From positions 1 through 14,451 of the forward strand of contig LIAL01000024.1 of assembly GCA_001437625.1 (NCBI GenBank): a DNA stretch of 14,451 nt, in the 5' to 3' direction. Origin of the DNA: Nitrosopumilus sp. BACL13 MAG-121220-bin23 (GTDB lineage Archaea; Thermoproteota; Nitrososphaeria; Nitrososphaerales; Nitrosopumilaceae). A program made the position numbers and the translations under genes. Under the pieces are notes generated by a model. The model saw only the letters and a program-made list of their open reading frames with translations, searched no databases and was not told where the DNA came from. Shown in pieces: positions 1 to 6,535 of the stretch (position 1 is the stretch's first letter; every line of letters starts with the position of its first letter).

Positions 1-119
1 ATTAACAAATATTCATTTTTTTAAAAATTAAGTTTTATTCCATGTTATACAATATTGTTTGATAGAACACAAATAATTCCAAACATTTCACGATGGCTAT
101 GATTGCCGTGTAATGATTA

Positions 120-135
120 GTTATCCTTGGATAAC
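120..135. promoter_or_regulatory. 16-bp palindrome, possible operator
   Basis: The stretch GTTATCC-TT-GGATAAC has perfect 7-bp arms around a 2-bp centre. It ends about 26 bp before the probable TATA box (161-168) of the CxxC peptide gene at 197. An upstream position like this suits a dimeric regulator, but a transcript hairpin is equally possible because T-rich sequence follows. The function is inferred only from symmetry and position. Confidence 0.3.
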
Positions 136-160
136 CAAGTGGTTTTGTCTTTCTATCTTT

Positions 161-168
161 TTTATAAT
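161..168 (+). promoter_or_regulatory. TATA box for the 23-residue CxxC peptide
   Basis: TTTATAAT is centred about 32 nt before the ATG at 197. Archaeal transcription normally starts 24-28 nt downstream of the TATA centre, so the transcript would begin within about 5 nt of this ATG. This supports the short start rather than the open frame that continues upstream to an ATG at 113. Confidence 0.4.
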
Positions 169-196
169 ATTTTATGTAAGTAAGGCAATAGATAGT

Positions 197-268
197 ATGA
201 CGAAAAAATATCATCACTGCAAGAAGTGTAGGACAAAAGATCCTACTTCTTCTGTTGTCATGTTATAA
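197..268 (+). CDS. 23-residue CxxC peptide (micro-protein candidate)
   Basis: This ATG-initiated frame encodes 23 residues beginning MTKKYHHCKKCRTKDP and ends in TAA. The core HHCKKC has two Cys and two His in six residues, flanked by lysines and arginine, so it could be half of a zinc site and might dimerise or bind nucleic acid. A TATA box at leaderless distance supports the start. The frame is also open upstream to an ATG at 113, which would give 51 residues with a hydrophobic N-terminus; I think this is less likely. The coding sequence contains an imperfect hairpin (222-250). I cannot name a family. The confidence reflects the short length, offset by the non-random composition and promoter spacing. 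Confidence 0.45.
   Translation: MTKKYHHCKKCRTKDPTSSVVML
222..250. repeat. Imperfect hairpin inside the CxxC peptide gene
   Basis: AGAAG-TG-TAGGA (222-233) can pair with TCCTACTTCT (241-250), leaving a 2-nt bulge and a 7-nt loop, CAAAAGA. No long T-run follows directly, so it is not a textbook terminator. It may be structure within the mRNA or simply follow from the codons. Confidence 0.3.
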
Positions 269-284
269 GAATAACCTATCTGTC

Positions 285-298
285 TTAAACATTAAACA
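285..298 (+). promoter_or_regulatory. TATA region for the 110-aa CxxC protein
   Basis: The sequence TTAAACATTAAACA contains two overlapping TATA-like octamers, centred about 34 and 28 nt before the GTG at 323. The 11-mer ATTAAACAGTC (291-301) recurs at 1225-1235 in the trpE promoter. A leaderless or very short-leader transcript is predicted. Confidence 0.45.
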
Positions 299-322
299 GT
301 CTAATCTCTAACATCACTTAAC

Positions 323-655
323 GTGAATCGTCTGTTTTACTGTCAAAAATGTGAAAGAAATGTCAAAGTAGTAGTTCTTGAAATACTTGACAAAGAAACT
401 TGTATTGAAAATGTAGGTAATGAAACTAAAGTTAGACGTTGGAAACAATATGCAAAAGTAATGGTATTGACACACCAACGCCATTCTGGAATAATGGGAC
501 TTTTTAAGAAAAAAATTAATTATGGATTAATTTGTTCCAATTCAAAGATCGAATTCAAAATGGTAGTTGATTCAGCTAGTAGTGAACCGTTCATTGTAAT
601 GTCACAAAAAGAAGCAGATGAATGGGATAAAGAACAAATGGAAAAACCTGATTAA
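323..655 (+). CDS. Small CxxC protein of unknown function, 110 aa
   Basis: The product starts at GTG and carries an N-terminal knuckle YCQKCER (C7, C10). Further possible ligands are C27, H51, H54 and C71. The middle is basic and aromatic (KVRRWKQYAK, GLFKKKINYG) and the tail is acidic (EADEWDKEQMEKPD). Alternating hydrophobic stretches suggest a small beta-rich fold stabilised by zinc, but no second CxxC exists, so a complete zinc ribbon is not visible. The GTG start is supported by the TATA-like sequence about 28 nt upstream and by the absence of a Shine-Dalgarno sequence. It is probably monocistronic, as the next gene has its own promoter. I do not recognise the family. Confidence 0.7.
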   Translation: MNRLFYCQKCERNVKVVVLEILDKETCIENVGNETKVRRWKQYAKVMVLTHQRHSGIMGLFKKKINYGLICSNSKIEFKMVVDSASSEPFIVMSQKEADEWDKEQMEKPD

Positions 656-692
656 CTATGAGAATAATTTTTGATTTCTAATATCAATTAAC

Positions 693-700
693 TTAAAAAT
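693..700 (+). promoter_or_regulatory. TATA box for the 83-aa zinc-knuckle protein
   Basis: TTAAAAAT is centred 26 nt before the ATG at 723, the spacing expected for a leaderless archaeal transcript. No Shine-Dalgarno sequence precedes the ATG. Confidence 0.5.
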
Positions 701-722
701 CATGATTCTGTAGTTCAATTCG

Positions 723-974
723 ATGGTTCATTTTTACATTAATAAGATTAAACACATTCCACAAAGACTAACCACATGCATTGATTGTGGGGGATTAGAA
801 CTAAAAGATGATGCAGTTCTAGCTACTATGGGACCATCTCAAAGAGATGCAGATTATGTTCCATCTGTCCTGTGTTTATCCTGTGAGACATTGATGATAA
901 TTACATCAAATCCTGGAGCCGCAATTGGGGTGAATCATTCTGCAGGAAATCAAGTAACTATGCGTAATCAATAA
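723..974 (+). CDS. Two-CxxC zinc-ribbon-like protein, 83 aa
   Basis: Two cysteine pairs, CIDCGG (C19, C22) and CLSC (C51, C54), are separated by 28 residues. This C4 layout is what a small zinc ribbon or rubredoxin-like knuckle shows, so one structural Zn ion is likely. The C-terminal part after C54 contains a short hydrophobic run (LMIITSNPGAAIGV) and a polar tail. It has no signal peptide and is probably cytoplasmic. The start is set by the TATA box 26 nt upstream, with no good in-frame alternative. Its role is unknown; small zinc ribbons in archaea often bind nucleic acid or another protein, but nothing here decides this. Confidence 0.65.
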   Translation: MVHFYINKIKHIPQRLTTCIDCGGLELKDDAVLATMGPSQRDADYVPSVLCLSCETLMIITSNPGAAIGVNHSAGNQVTMRNQ

Positions 975-1034
975 CATCTGTTTCTAAATTTGACATTATT
1001 GAAAAACACTCCATTGATTTTCACACTATCACTA

Positions 1035-1157
1035 ATGGCGAATACAGAATCTGAATCAGAAGTCATATCACTTGGACTATCAGTAATTATGCTAAACATT
1101 GGAATGTATCTTGGAGTTCCAGCTGTATTGATTGTTGGAATTAGGCGTATTATCTAG
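1035..1157 (+). CDS. 40-aa single-helix membrane peptide
   Basis: The ATG frame encodes an acidic, polar N-terminus (MANTESESEV), then about 24 hydrophobic residues (roughly 11-35), and a basic end (GIRRII). By the positive-inside rule this suggests one transmembrane helix with the C-terminus in the cytoplasm. The frame is open back to a stop at 972, and TTG codons at 990, 999 and 1014 could be alternative starts. A TATA-like TTCTAAATTT at 982-991 would place transcription start near 1013, giving either a 22-nt leader to this ATG or a leaderless TTG at 1014. It lies just upstream of the trp promoter in the same direction. No function is assigned. Confidence 0.5.
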   Translation: MANTESESEVISLGLSVIMLNIGMYLGVPAVLIVGIRRII

Positions 1158-1175
1158 TAATAATTCCACAATAAT

Positions 1176-1192
1176 TCTCAAATATTTTGAGA
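1176..1192. promoter_or_regulatory. 17-bp perfect palindrome upstream of the trp promoter
   Basis: TCTCAAA-TAT-TTTGAGA has perfect 7-bp arms and a 3-bp centre. It ends about 25 bp before the trpE TATA box and 59 bp before the trpE start. A dimeric winged-helix or Lrp-type regulator bound here would sit in an activator-like position. It could instead be a hairpin at the end of the transcript of the 40-aa peptide gene (stop at 1157), although no strong T-run follows. Regulatory function is an inference. Confidence 0.4.
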
Positions 1193-1217
1193 TATAGCTC
1201 CGTTTTGGCCAATTATC

Positions 1218-1225
1218 TTTAAATA
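1218..1225 (+). promoter_or_regulatory. TATA box of the trp operon
   Basis: TTTAAATA is centred about 30 nt before the GTG start of trpE, so transcription should begin at or just before that codon. No Shine-Dalgarno sequence is present. The same ATTAAACAGTC motif as at 291-301 overlaps its 3' side. Confidence 0.55.
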
Positions 1226-1251
1226 TTAAACAGTCAAGATTTTGTTTATGG

Positions 1252-2601
1252 GTGGACACCTTTGGAAATGCTCAAGCAAAAGTAATACCTCTAGATTTAT
1301 CTGATAATCAATTTCAAATTTACAATAAAATATCTCGAAATTATTCTCATTCTTTTCTCTTTGAATCTTTATCTGGACCTGAAGTTTTAGCTGAAACTTC
1401 TGTAATGGGTTTTGATCCTAAAATTATTTTTAAAGGTTATTCTGACAGAGTTGAAATTATCGAAAATAATAATACAACAATAATTAAAACCACTGATCCT
1501 TTTATTGAATTAAAAAAATTGCTTGGTAAATCAAATGATCAAAAATACAGGTATCTTGGTGGGGCAGTTGGTGTTGTAAATTATGATGCAATTAAATTAA
1601 TTGAAAACATTTCTACTACAAATAATTCCACAGAACCTATTATGGAATTTGGAATTTACGATGATGGTTTATTGTATGACAATGTGGATAAAAAATTATT
1701 TTATTTTTATCATGATGTAAATCGATTTGATGATTTAATAATGAGTGATGACTGTTTTGATGAATTCCATTCTAGTAAAGTTATTCCAAACATGGATAAA
1801 GAAAAATTTTCAAATATTGTAAATAAAGCAAAACAGTACATTCATGATGGCGACATTTTTCAAGTGGTCTTATCCCGTAAATTTGCATTTGAAACTAGTG
1901 GTGATAATTTAACACTGTACAAAACATTGAGAAAATTAAATCCATCTCCATACATGTACCATTTAAAACAAGACTCAAAAACAATTATTGGCGCATCCCC
2001 TGAAATGCTAGTTAGAATAACAGGTGATAAAGTTGAAACTTTTCCAATTGCGGGAACTAGAAAGGTTACAGACAATGAAGAAAAAAACAAAGCATTATCT
2101 GTTGAATTAATTAATGATGAAAAAGAATTAGCAGAACATACAATGCTTGTTGATTTAGGGCGTAATGATATTGGTAGAGTCTGTAAATATGGTACAGTTC
2201 ATCCTGAATCTTTAATGCAAATTAAGAGATTTAGCCATGTTCAACATATTGTTAGCCATGTTGTAGGGACTTTGGATTCAAAAAATGACATGTTTGATGC
2301 ATTTCAAGCAGTATTCCCTGCTGGAACTGTCTCTGGTGCCCCAAAAGTACGAGCAATGCAGATAATTGATGAATTAGAAGTTGAAGAGCGAGGACCTTAT
2401 GCTGGCGCAGTCGGGTATTTTTCTTATAATGGATGCTGTGATTTTGCAATTGCAATTAGAAGTATATTCATTGAAAATACCAAAGGATTTGTACAATCTG
2501 GCGCAGGAATTGTTTCAGACTCTATTGCAGAAAATGAATTTAAAGAAACTGAGCATAAAGCAGGTGCAATGCTCCAAGCACTAAAGGAGGCATCTGATTG
2601 A
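1252..2601 (+). CDS. trpE: Anthranilate synthase component I (TrpE)
   Basis: This large subunit turns chorismate into anthranilate, the first committed step to tryptophan, using ammonia from TrpG. The chorismate-binding domain fills roughly residues 185-445. It has IAGTRK (266-271), the HTMLVDLGRND block (296-306) with the catalytic His, FPAGTVSGAPK (355-365), RGPYAGAVGY (380-389) and GAGIVSDS (417-424). The N-terminal regulatory half keeps a variant of the LLES feedback element (LFES, 36-39) and PSPYMY (231-236), so tryptophan inhibition is likely. At 449 residues it is typical of compact archaeal TrpE. The GTG start fits a leaderless transcript; an ATG four bases earlier is in another frame. 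Its stop overlaps the trpG start by four bases. Confidence 0.97.
   Translation: MDTFGNAQAKVIPLDLSDNQFQIYNKISRNYSHSFLFESLSGPEVLAETSVMGFDPKIIFKGYSDRVEIIENNNTTIIKTTDPFIELKKLLGKSNDQKYRYLGGAVGVVNYDAIKLIENISTTNNSTEPIMEFGIYDDGLLYDNVDKKLFYFYHDVNRFDDLIMSDDCFDEFHSSKVIPNMDKEKFSNIVNKAKQYIHDGDIFQVVLSRKFAFETSGDNLTLYKTLRKLNPSPYMYHLKQDSKTIIGASPEMLVRITGDKVETFPIAGTRKVTDNEEKNKALSVELINDEKELAEHTMLVDLGRNDIGRVCKYGTVHPESLMQIKRFSHVQHIVSHVVGTLDSKNDMFDAFQAVFPAGTVSGAPKVRAMQIIDELEVEERGPYAGAVGYFSYNGCCDFAIAIRSIFIENTKGFVQSGAGIVSDSIAENEFKETEHKAGAMLQALKEASD
2583..2590 (+). promoter_or_regulatory. Strong Shine-Dalgarno for trpG
   Basis: AAAGGAGG lies within the end of trpE, 7 nt before the TTG at 2598. It decides that start and shows that internal cistrons of this operon use 16S rRNA pairing although the first gene appears leaderless. 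Confidence 0.8.
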
Positions 2602-3188
2602 AATTTTTAATTATAGATAATTATGATTCGTTTGTTTACAATATAGCTCAATATCTTGGTGAGCTTGGAGTTGAATGTGATGTGATTAGAAATGATAAAA
2701 TTACACTTTTACAAATTAAGGAAAATAAATACGATGCAATAATTATTTCTCCTGGCCCTGGAACTCCTGAAGATAAAAAATATTTTGGAATTTGCAGTGA
2801 CGTGATTAAAGATTTGGGTCCGACAACTCCAATTTTGGGTGTATGCCTTGGACATCAGGGTATCATTGCTGCATTTGGCGGCAAAGTAACTAATGCCGGA
2901 TGTGTAAGACATGGAAAAACTAGTCCAGTAAGTCATATTGATTCTGAATTATTCAAGGATGTCAAAAATCCATTTAGAGCTACTCGTTATCATAGTTTAG
3001 TTGGAGATAAAACAATAATTCCAGATGTTTTACAAGTTATAGCTACTGCAAATGATGATGGTGAGATAATGGCAATACAACATAAAGAATTTTTAATTCA
3101 GGGCGTACAATTTCATCCTGAATCTATAATGACTGAAGATGGGAAAAAAATTCTTGGTAATTTTATTAGACAGGTTAAAGAAAAATGA
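2598..3188 (+). CDS. trpG: Anthranilate synthase glutamine amidotransferase (TrpG)
   Basis: This class I glutamine amidotransferase hydrolyses glutamine and passes ammonia to TrpE. The catalytic triad is visible: nucleophile C83 in GVCLGHQ, and H173 and E175 in QFHPES. The oxyanion region SPGPGTPED (51-59) and HGKTSPVSH (105-113) are also typical. The N-terminus IDNYDSFVYN is the usual TrpG/PabA signature. It is a stand-alone subunit of normal length (196 aa), not fused to TrpE or TrpD. Initiation is at TTG, overlapping the trpE TGA as TTGA, with a strong Shine-Dalgarno inside trpE, so translation is coupled. No separate PabA is visible, so sharing with a folate-type synthase cannot be judged here. 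Confidence 0.97.
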   Translation: MKFLIIDNYDSFVYNIAQYLGELGVECDVIRNDKITLLQIKENKYDAIIISPGPGTPEDKKYFGICSDVIKDLGPTTPILGVCLGHQGIIAAFGGKVTNAGCVRHGKTSPVSHIDSELFKDVKNPFRATRYHSLVGDKTIIPDVLQVIATANDDGEIMAIQHKEFLIQGVQFHPESIMTEDGKKILGNFIRQVKEK

Positions 3189-4231
3189 TTTCAGAATACA
3201 TTTCCAAACTAGAACAAAAAATTGATCTTAATTATGATCAAATGAGTGAAATAATGTCTGAAGTATTATCTGGAAAAACAAATGATGAACAAAATGTCAG
3301 TATTTTATCTAATTTATCTCAGAAAGGCGAAACTGATGATGAACTATTAGGAATGCTTGATAAAATGCAGGAATTATCTCTAAAAATTACACCTAAGACT
3401 CAGGGAACTGTTATTGACATGTGTGGAACAGGTGGCGATAAACTTCAAACATTCAATATTTCTACTACTGCTTCATTTGTAGTTGCAGCTGCTGGTGGGA
3501 TTGTTGCTAAACATGGCAACCGCTCCAGTTCTGGCATTTCTGGCAGTGCTGATATTTTTGAATATTTTGGTTATGATCTAAATGCTGAACCTTCTGATGT
3601 TGCAAAAATTTTAGAAAACCACGGAATTTGTTTTATGTTTGCACAAAAATTTCACCCTGCAATGAAAAACGTCTCTTTAGCTAGAAAACAATTGGCAACT
3701 AGGACTGCATTTAATTTACTTGGACCATTATCAAACCCTGCAAATGTAAAAAATCAACTGGTTGGTGTTTTCTCTGATGAATTTCTTACTAGATTGCCTC
3801 ATATTCTTAAAAGAAAAGGTGTAGAAAATATAATGACTGTACGTTCCAATGATGGTATGGATGAATTTTCTACTAGTTCAACAAACAGCGTATGTATCTT
3901 AAAAAATAATATTATCACTGTTAATTCTATTGATCCTGAGTTTCTTGGTTTGCATAAATCATCCCTACATGATATTCAAATTAAAACAAAACAAAATGCA
4001 ATTGAGTCTTTTGTTGGCGTGTTGAATAATACTGCTAACCAACCTATGATTGAAACCACTGCATTAAATGCAGCAGCTGGATTGTTGGTTGGAAATGTTG
4101 TAAATAGTTTTGAGGATGGTGTAGAACTTGCATTAAATACAATAATTGATGGCAAAGCTATGGTGTTATTGGAGAAATTTGTGGCTAGTACTGGCAACAT
4201 TGAAAAATTAAAGGAGGTTATTGATGGCTGA
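3185..4231 (+). CDS. trpD: Anthranilate phosphoribosyltransferase (TrpD)
   Basis: It transfers phosphoribosyl from PRPP to anthranilate. The PRPP-binding glycine loop is GTGGD (81-85), followed by NISTTAS (91-97). KHGNRSSSGISGSAD (109-123) and ATRTAFNLLGPLSNP (171-185) form the anthranilate and PRPP pocket. The DE pair for the second Mg ion is D226-E227 in NDGMDEF. The length of 348 residues is normal for a single-domain enzyme. It starts at ATG in an ATGA overlap with trpG, with only a weak AGGTT ribosome-binding sequence, so it probably depends on coupling. Its end overlaps trpC. Confidence 0.97.
   Translation: MISEYISKLEQKIDLNYDQMSEIMSEVLSGKTNDEQNVSILSNLSQKGETDDELLGMLDKMQELSLKITPKTQGTVIDMCGTGGDKLQTFNISTTASFVVAAAGGIVAKHGNRSSSGISGSADIFEYFGYDLNAEPSDVAKILENHGICFMFAQKFHPAMKNVSLARKQLATRTAFNLLGPLSNPANVKNQLVGVFSDEFLTRLPHILKRKGVENIMTVRSNDGMDEFSTSSTNSVCILKNNIITVNSIDPEFLGLHKSSLHDIQIKTKQNAIESFVGVLNNTANQPMIETTALNAAAGLLVGNVVNSFEDGVELALNTIIDGKAMVLLEKFVASTGNIEKLKEVIDG
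4211..4218 (+). promoter_or_regulatory. Strong Shine-Dalgarno for trpC
   Basis: AAGGAGGT sits 5 nt before the ATG at 4224 but only 2 nt before the in-frame TTG at 4221. This spacing selects the ATG as the trpC start. Confidence 0.75.
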
Positions 4232-5000
4232 AAATATTTTAAAAAAATTAGTAGCAAACTCTCAGACTGCAATTGATGATGGTGTGTATAATGTGGATGT
4301 AAATTTACAAAAATCTAATCAAGATTTTAAACAAATTATTACATCTAATCCTCATGCAACATTGCTTACTGAAGTAAAATTTGCATCCCCATCACTAGGC
4401 AAAATTAGGACCGTTGGTGATCCTGTGATTATTGCAAAACAAATGATTGCTGGAGGTTCAAAAGCATTGTCTATCTTGACTCAGCCACATTTGTTTAATG
4501 GTTCTCCAGAATATTTCATCAAAGTAAGACAAGCCGTAGATGTACCGTTACTTATGAAAGATATCATGATTGATAAAATTCAGATTGACACTGCAAAAAA
4601 AATTGGTGCTGATTACATGCTAGTGATTCAATCTTTATTTGATCAAAAATTTCTTGCAGACATTGATGAGTTCATAGGTTATGGGCATAAACAAGGTTTG
4701 AATATTTTACTTGAAGTTCATACTAAAGAAGAATTTCAAAATGCATTGAAAACTGAAGCTGATATTATTGGAATTAATAACCGAAATTTAGATACTTTGG
4801 AAATTGATCTTAAAACTACTGAATCCGTCTTATCTGGATATGATGATTCTAGACTTATTTTATCTGAAAGTGGAATTAATACATCTGAAGATATTCAATA
4901 TTTAAAAAAGTCTGGTGCCAACGCATTTTTGATAGGTTCAAGCATAATGAAAAGCGATAATATTGAAGAACAAGTAAGAAAATTGGTGAATTCAATATGA
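4224..5000 (+). CDS. trpC: Indole-3-glycerol phosphate synthase (TrpC)
   Basis: It closes the indole ring from CdRP, releasing CO2 and water, on a single (beta/alpha)8 barrel of 258 residues. The expected catalytic residues are present: E50 and K52 in TEVKFASPS, K112 in LMKDIMID, E164 in LLEVHT, N185 in GINNRNL, and E215 and S216 in SESGI. The first block reads EVKFASPSLG where many family members have EVKRASPSKG, so two usually basic positions are hydrophobic. There is no fused TrpF domain. The start is the ATG placed by the Shine-Dalgarno, giving an 8-nt overlap with trpD; the stop overlaps the trpB ATG. Confidence 0.96.
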   Translation: MAENILKKLVANSQTAIDDGVYNVDVNLQKSNQDFKQIITSNPHATLLTEVKFASPSLGKIRTVGDPVIIAKQMIAGGSKALSILTQPHLFNGSPEYFIKVRQAVDVPLLMKDIMIDKIQIDTAKKIGADYMLVIQSLFDQKFLADIDEFIGYGHKQGLNILLEVHTKEEFQNALKTEADIIGINNRNLDTLEIDLKTTESVLSGYDDSRLILSESGINTSEDIQYLKKSGANAFLIGSSIMKSDNIEEQVRKLVNSI

Positions 5001-6190
5001 AATATCCTAAAAACGGTAAATTTGGGGAATTTGGCGGGCAATATATTCCAGAAACTTTAGTCCCTGCTATTGAGGAGTTAGAAGAAAATTATTTAAAATT
5101 CAAAGATGATAGAAAATTTAAACAGGAATTAGATTATTATCTAAAAGTGTATGCTGGAAGACCAACTCCACTATATTATGCAAAGAATTTATCTGAAAAA
5201 TTAGGCGGTGCTAAAATCTATCTTAAACGAGAGGATCTATTGCATGGAGGAGCTCATAAAATTAACAATACTTTGGGTCAGGCACTTTTGGCAAAAAAAA
5301 TGAACAAAAAAAGAATTATTGCAGAAACTGGTGCTGGACAACACGGTGTTGCAACTGCAATGGCATGTGCTGCATTGGGATTAAAGGCCGAAGTTTACAT
5401 GGGGTACAAGGATACAATTCGACAAAAACAAAATGTTTATCGCATGAACATGCTGGGTTGTAAAGTACATCCTGTAAAGTCTGGTTCTAAGACACTGAAA
5501 GATGCAATTAATGAAGCAATTAGAGATTGGATTACAAATGTAGATAATACGTATTACTTGTTAGGTTCTGCAGTCGGACCACATCCATATCCTGTAATGG
5601 TTAGAGATTTTCAAAGTGTAATTGGTAATGAAATTAAATCACAAATGAAAAAAATCAACAACAAAGATCCTGATGTTGTAATTGCATGTGTTGGCGGCGG
5701 TTCTAATGCCATTGGCACGTTCTATCCTTTAGTTGATACAAGTGCTGAGATTATTGGAGTTGAAGCTGCTGGTAAAGGATTGAAATCAAAACTACATTCT
5801 GCAACATTATCTGCAGGAAGTAAAGGTGTACTCCATGGAATGATGACATATTTACTTCAAGATAGCGAGGGTCAAATCACTGAAACACATAGCATTTCAG
5901 CTGGATTGGATTATCCTGGAGTTGGACCTGAACATGCATACTACAAAGACACTAAGCGTGTAAAGTATCACTCAGCTACTGATGCTGAAGTATTGAATGC
6001 ATTTCTAACTCTTACTAGGACTGAGGGCATTATTCCTGCTTTAGAATCTGCTCATGCTATTTCTGAAGCAATGAAAGTTGCAAAAAAAGGAAAACCATCT
6101 GAATCTATCGTTGTAACCCTTTCAGGTAGAGGTGACAAGGATGTTGAAGAGGTTCAAAAATATTTAGATGCAGCTGCTAAAAATAAATAA
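4997..6190 (+). CDS. trpB: Tryptophan synthase beta subunit (TrpB)
   Basis: This PLP enzyme condenses indole with serine to tryptophan. The PLP lysine is K88 in HKINNTLGQ, the catalytic glutamate E110 lies in AETGAGQHG, and the phosphate-binding loop is GGGSN (233-237). GRGDKD near the C-terminus and 397 residues match the TrpB1 class, which normally partners with TrpA, rather than the longer TrpB2 class. It starts in an ATGA overlap with trpC, with GGTGA (4985-4989) as ribosome-binding site. No trpA follows: the next gene is an unrelated DUF1059 protein with its own promoter. TrpA must be elsewhere, or the enzyme uses free indole. Confidence 0.97.
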   Translation: MKYPKNGKFGEFGGQYIPETLVPAIEELEENYLKFKDDRKFKQELDYYLKVYAGRPTPLYYAKNLSEKLGGAKIYLKREDLLHGGAHKINNTLGQALLAKKMNKKRIIAETGAGQHGVATAMACAALGLKAEVYMGYKDTIRQKQNVYRMNMLGCKVHPVKSGSKTLKDAINEAIRDWITNVDNTYYLLGSAVGPHPYPVMVRDFQSVIGNEIKSQMKKINNKDPDVVIACVGGGSNAIGTFYPLVDTSAEIIGVEAAGKGLKSKLHSATLSAGSKGVLHGMMTYLLQDSEGQITETHSISAGLDYPGVGPEHAYYKDTKRVKYHSATDAEVLNAFLTLTRTEGIIPALESAHAISEAMKVAKKGKPSESIVVTLSGRGDKDVEEVQKYLDAAAKNK

Positions 6191-6225
6191 TAATTTCTTT
6201 GACCTATTTGGTAATTTGGCTATTA

Positions 6226-6234
6226 GATAAATAA
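6226..6234 (+). promoter_or_regulatory. TATA box for the DUF1059 gene
   Basis: GATAAATAA is centred 25 nt before the ATG at 6255. It indicates an independent, leaderless transcript, and therefore that the trp operon ends at trpB. Confidence 0.5.
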
Positions 6235-6254
6235 CCATAAAAAATTACATAATT

Positions 6255-6458
6255 ATGACAAAATCAATTAGTTGTAAAGACGCAGGCAAAGATTGTAGTT
6301 GGTCAGCATCATCAACAACAAATAATGAAGAAGAACTAATGTCAATGGTTAAAGAACACGTTTTAGCAGAACATAAAGAAATTGAATTGAATCCTAAAAA
6401 TATTGAAAATATCAAATCCCTAATCAAAGTCACTAAGAGATTTTGGTGGTGGGGATAA
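6255..6458 (+). CDS. DUF1059-like small protein, 67 aa
   Basis: The pattern SCKDAGKDCSWS near the N-terminus, an acidic helix (NNEEELMSMVKEHV), and a His pair in EHVLAEHKE match the short DUF1059 family of archaea and bacteria, whose function is not established. C7 and C14 with H35 and H40 could form a metal site; that is inference. The C-terminus after residue 45 is basic and ends in RFWWWG, an unusual aromatic tail. It is cytoplasmic, with no signal or membrane segment. A TATA box 25 nt upstream supports the ATG. It is convergent with the PepSY gene and probably unrelated to tryptophan synthesis. Confidence 0.8.
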   Translation: MTKSISCKDAGKDCSWSASSTTNNEEELMSMVKEHVLAEHKEIELNPKNIENIKSLIKVTKRFWWWG

Positions 6459-6535
6459 GATTAACAGATTACTAACATTATTTCATTTAATTACAAAAAA
6501 CGGACAAAAAATAATAATTTAATGTATTTCTGATT

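Noticed and set aside
35..217. 60-codon minus-strand frame with many Phe, Tyr and Lys
   Set aside because: It lies antisense to the promoter and start of the CxxC peptide, has no TATA box or ribosome-binding site, and its residues follow AT-rich composition.
1035..1157. Idea that the 40-aa frame is a trp attenuator leader peptide
   Set aside because: It has no tryptophan codons and no alternating terminator hairpins follow; it reads as a membrane peptide.
1860..2090. 76-codon minus-strand frame within trpE
   Set aside because: It lies fully inside well-supported trpE, so it is a complementary-strand shadow.
3976..4272. 98-codon minus-strand frame over the trpD/trpC junction
   Set aside because: It is antisense to conserved enzyme sequence and its Asn/Ser/Phe-rich product has no recognisable features.
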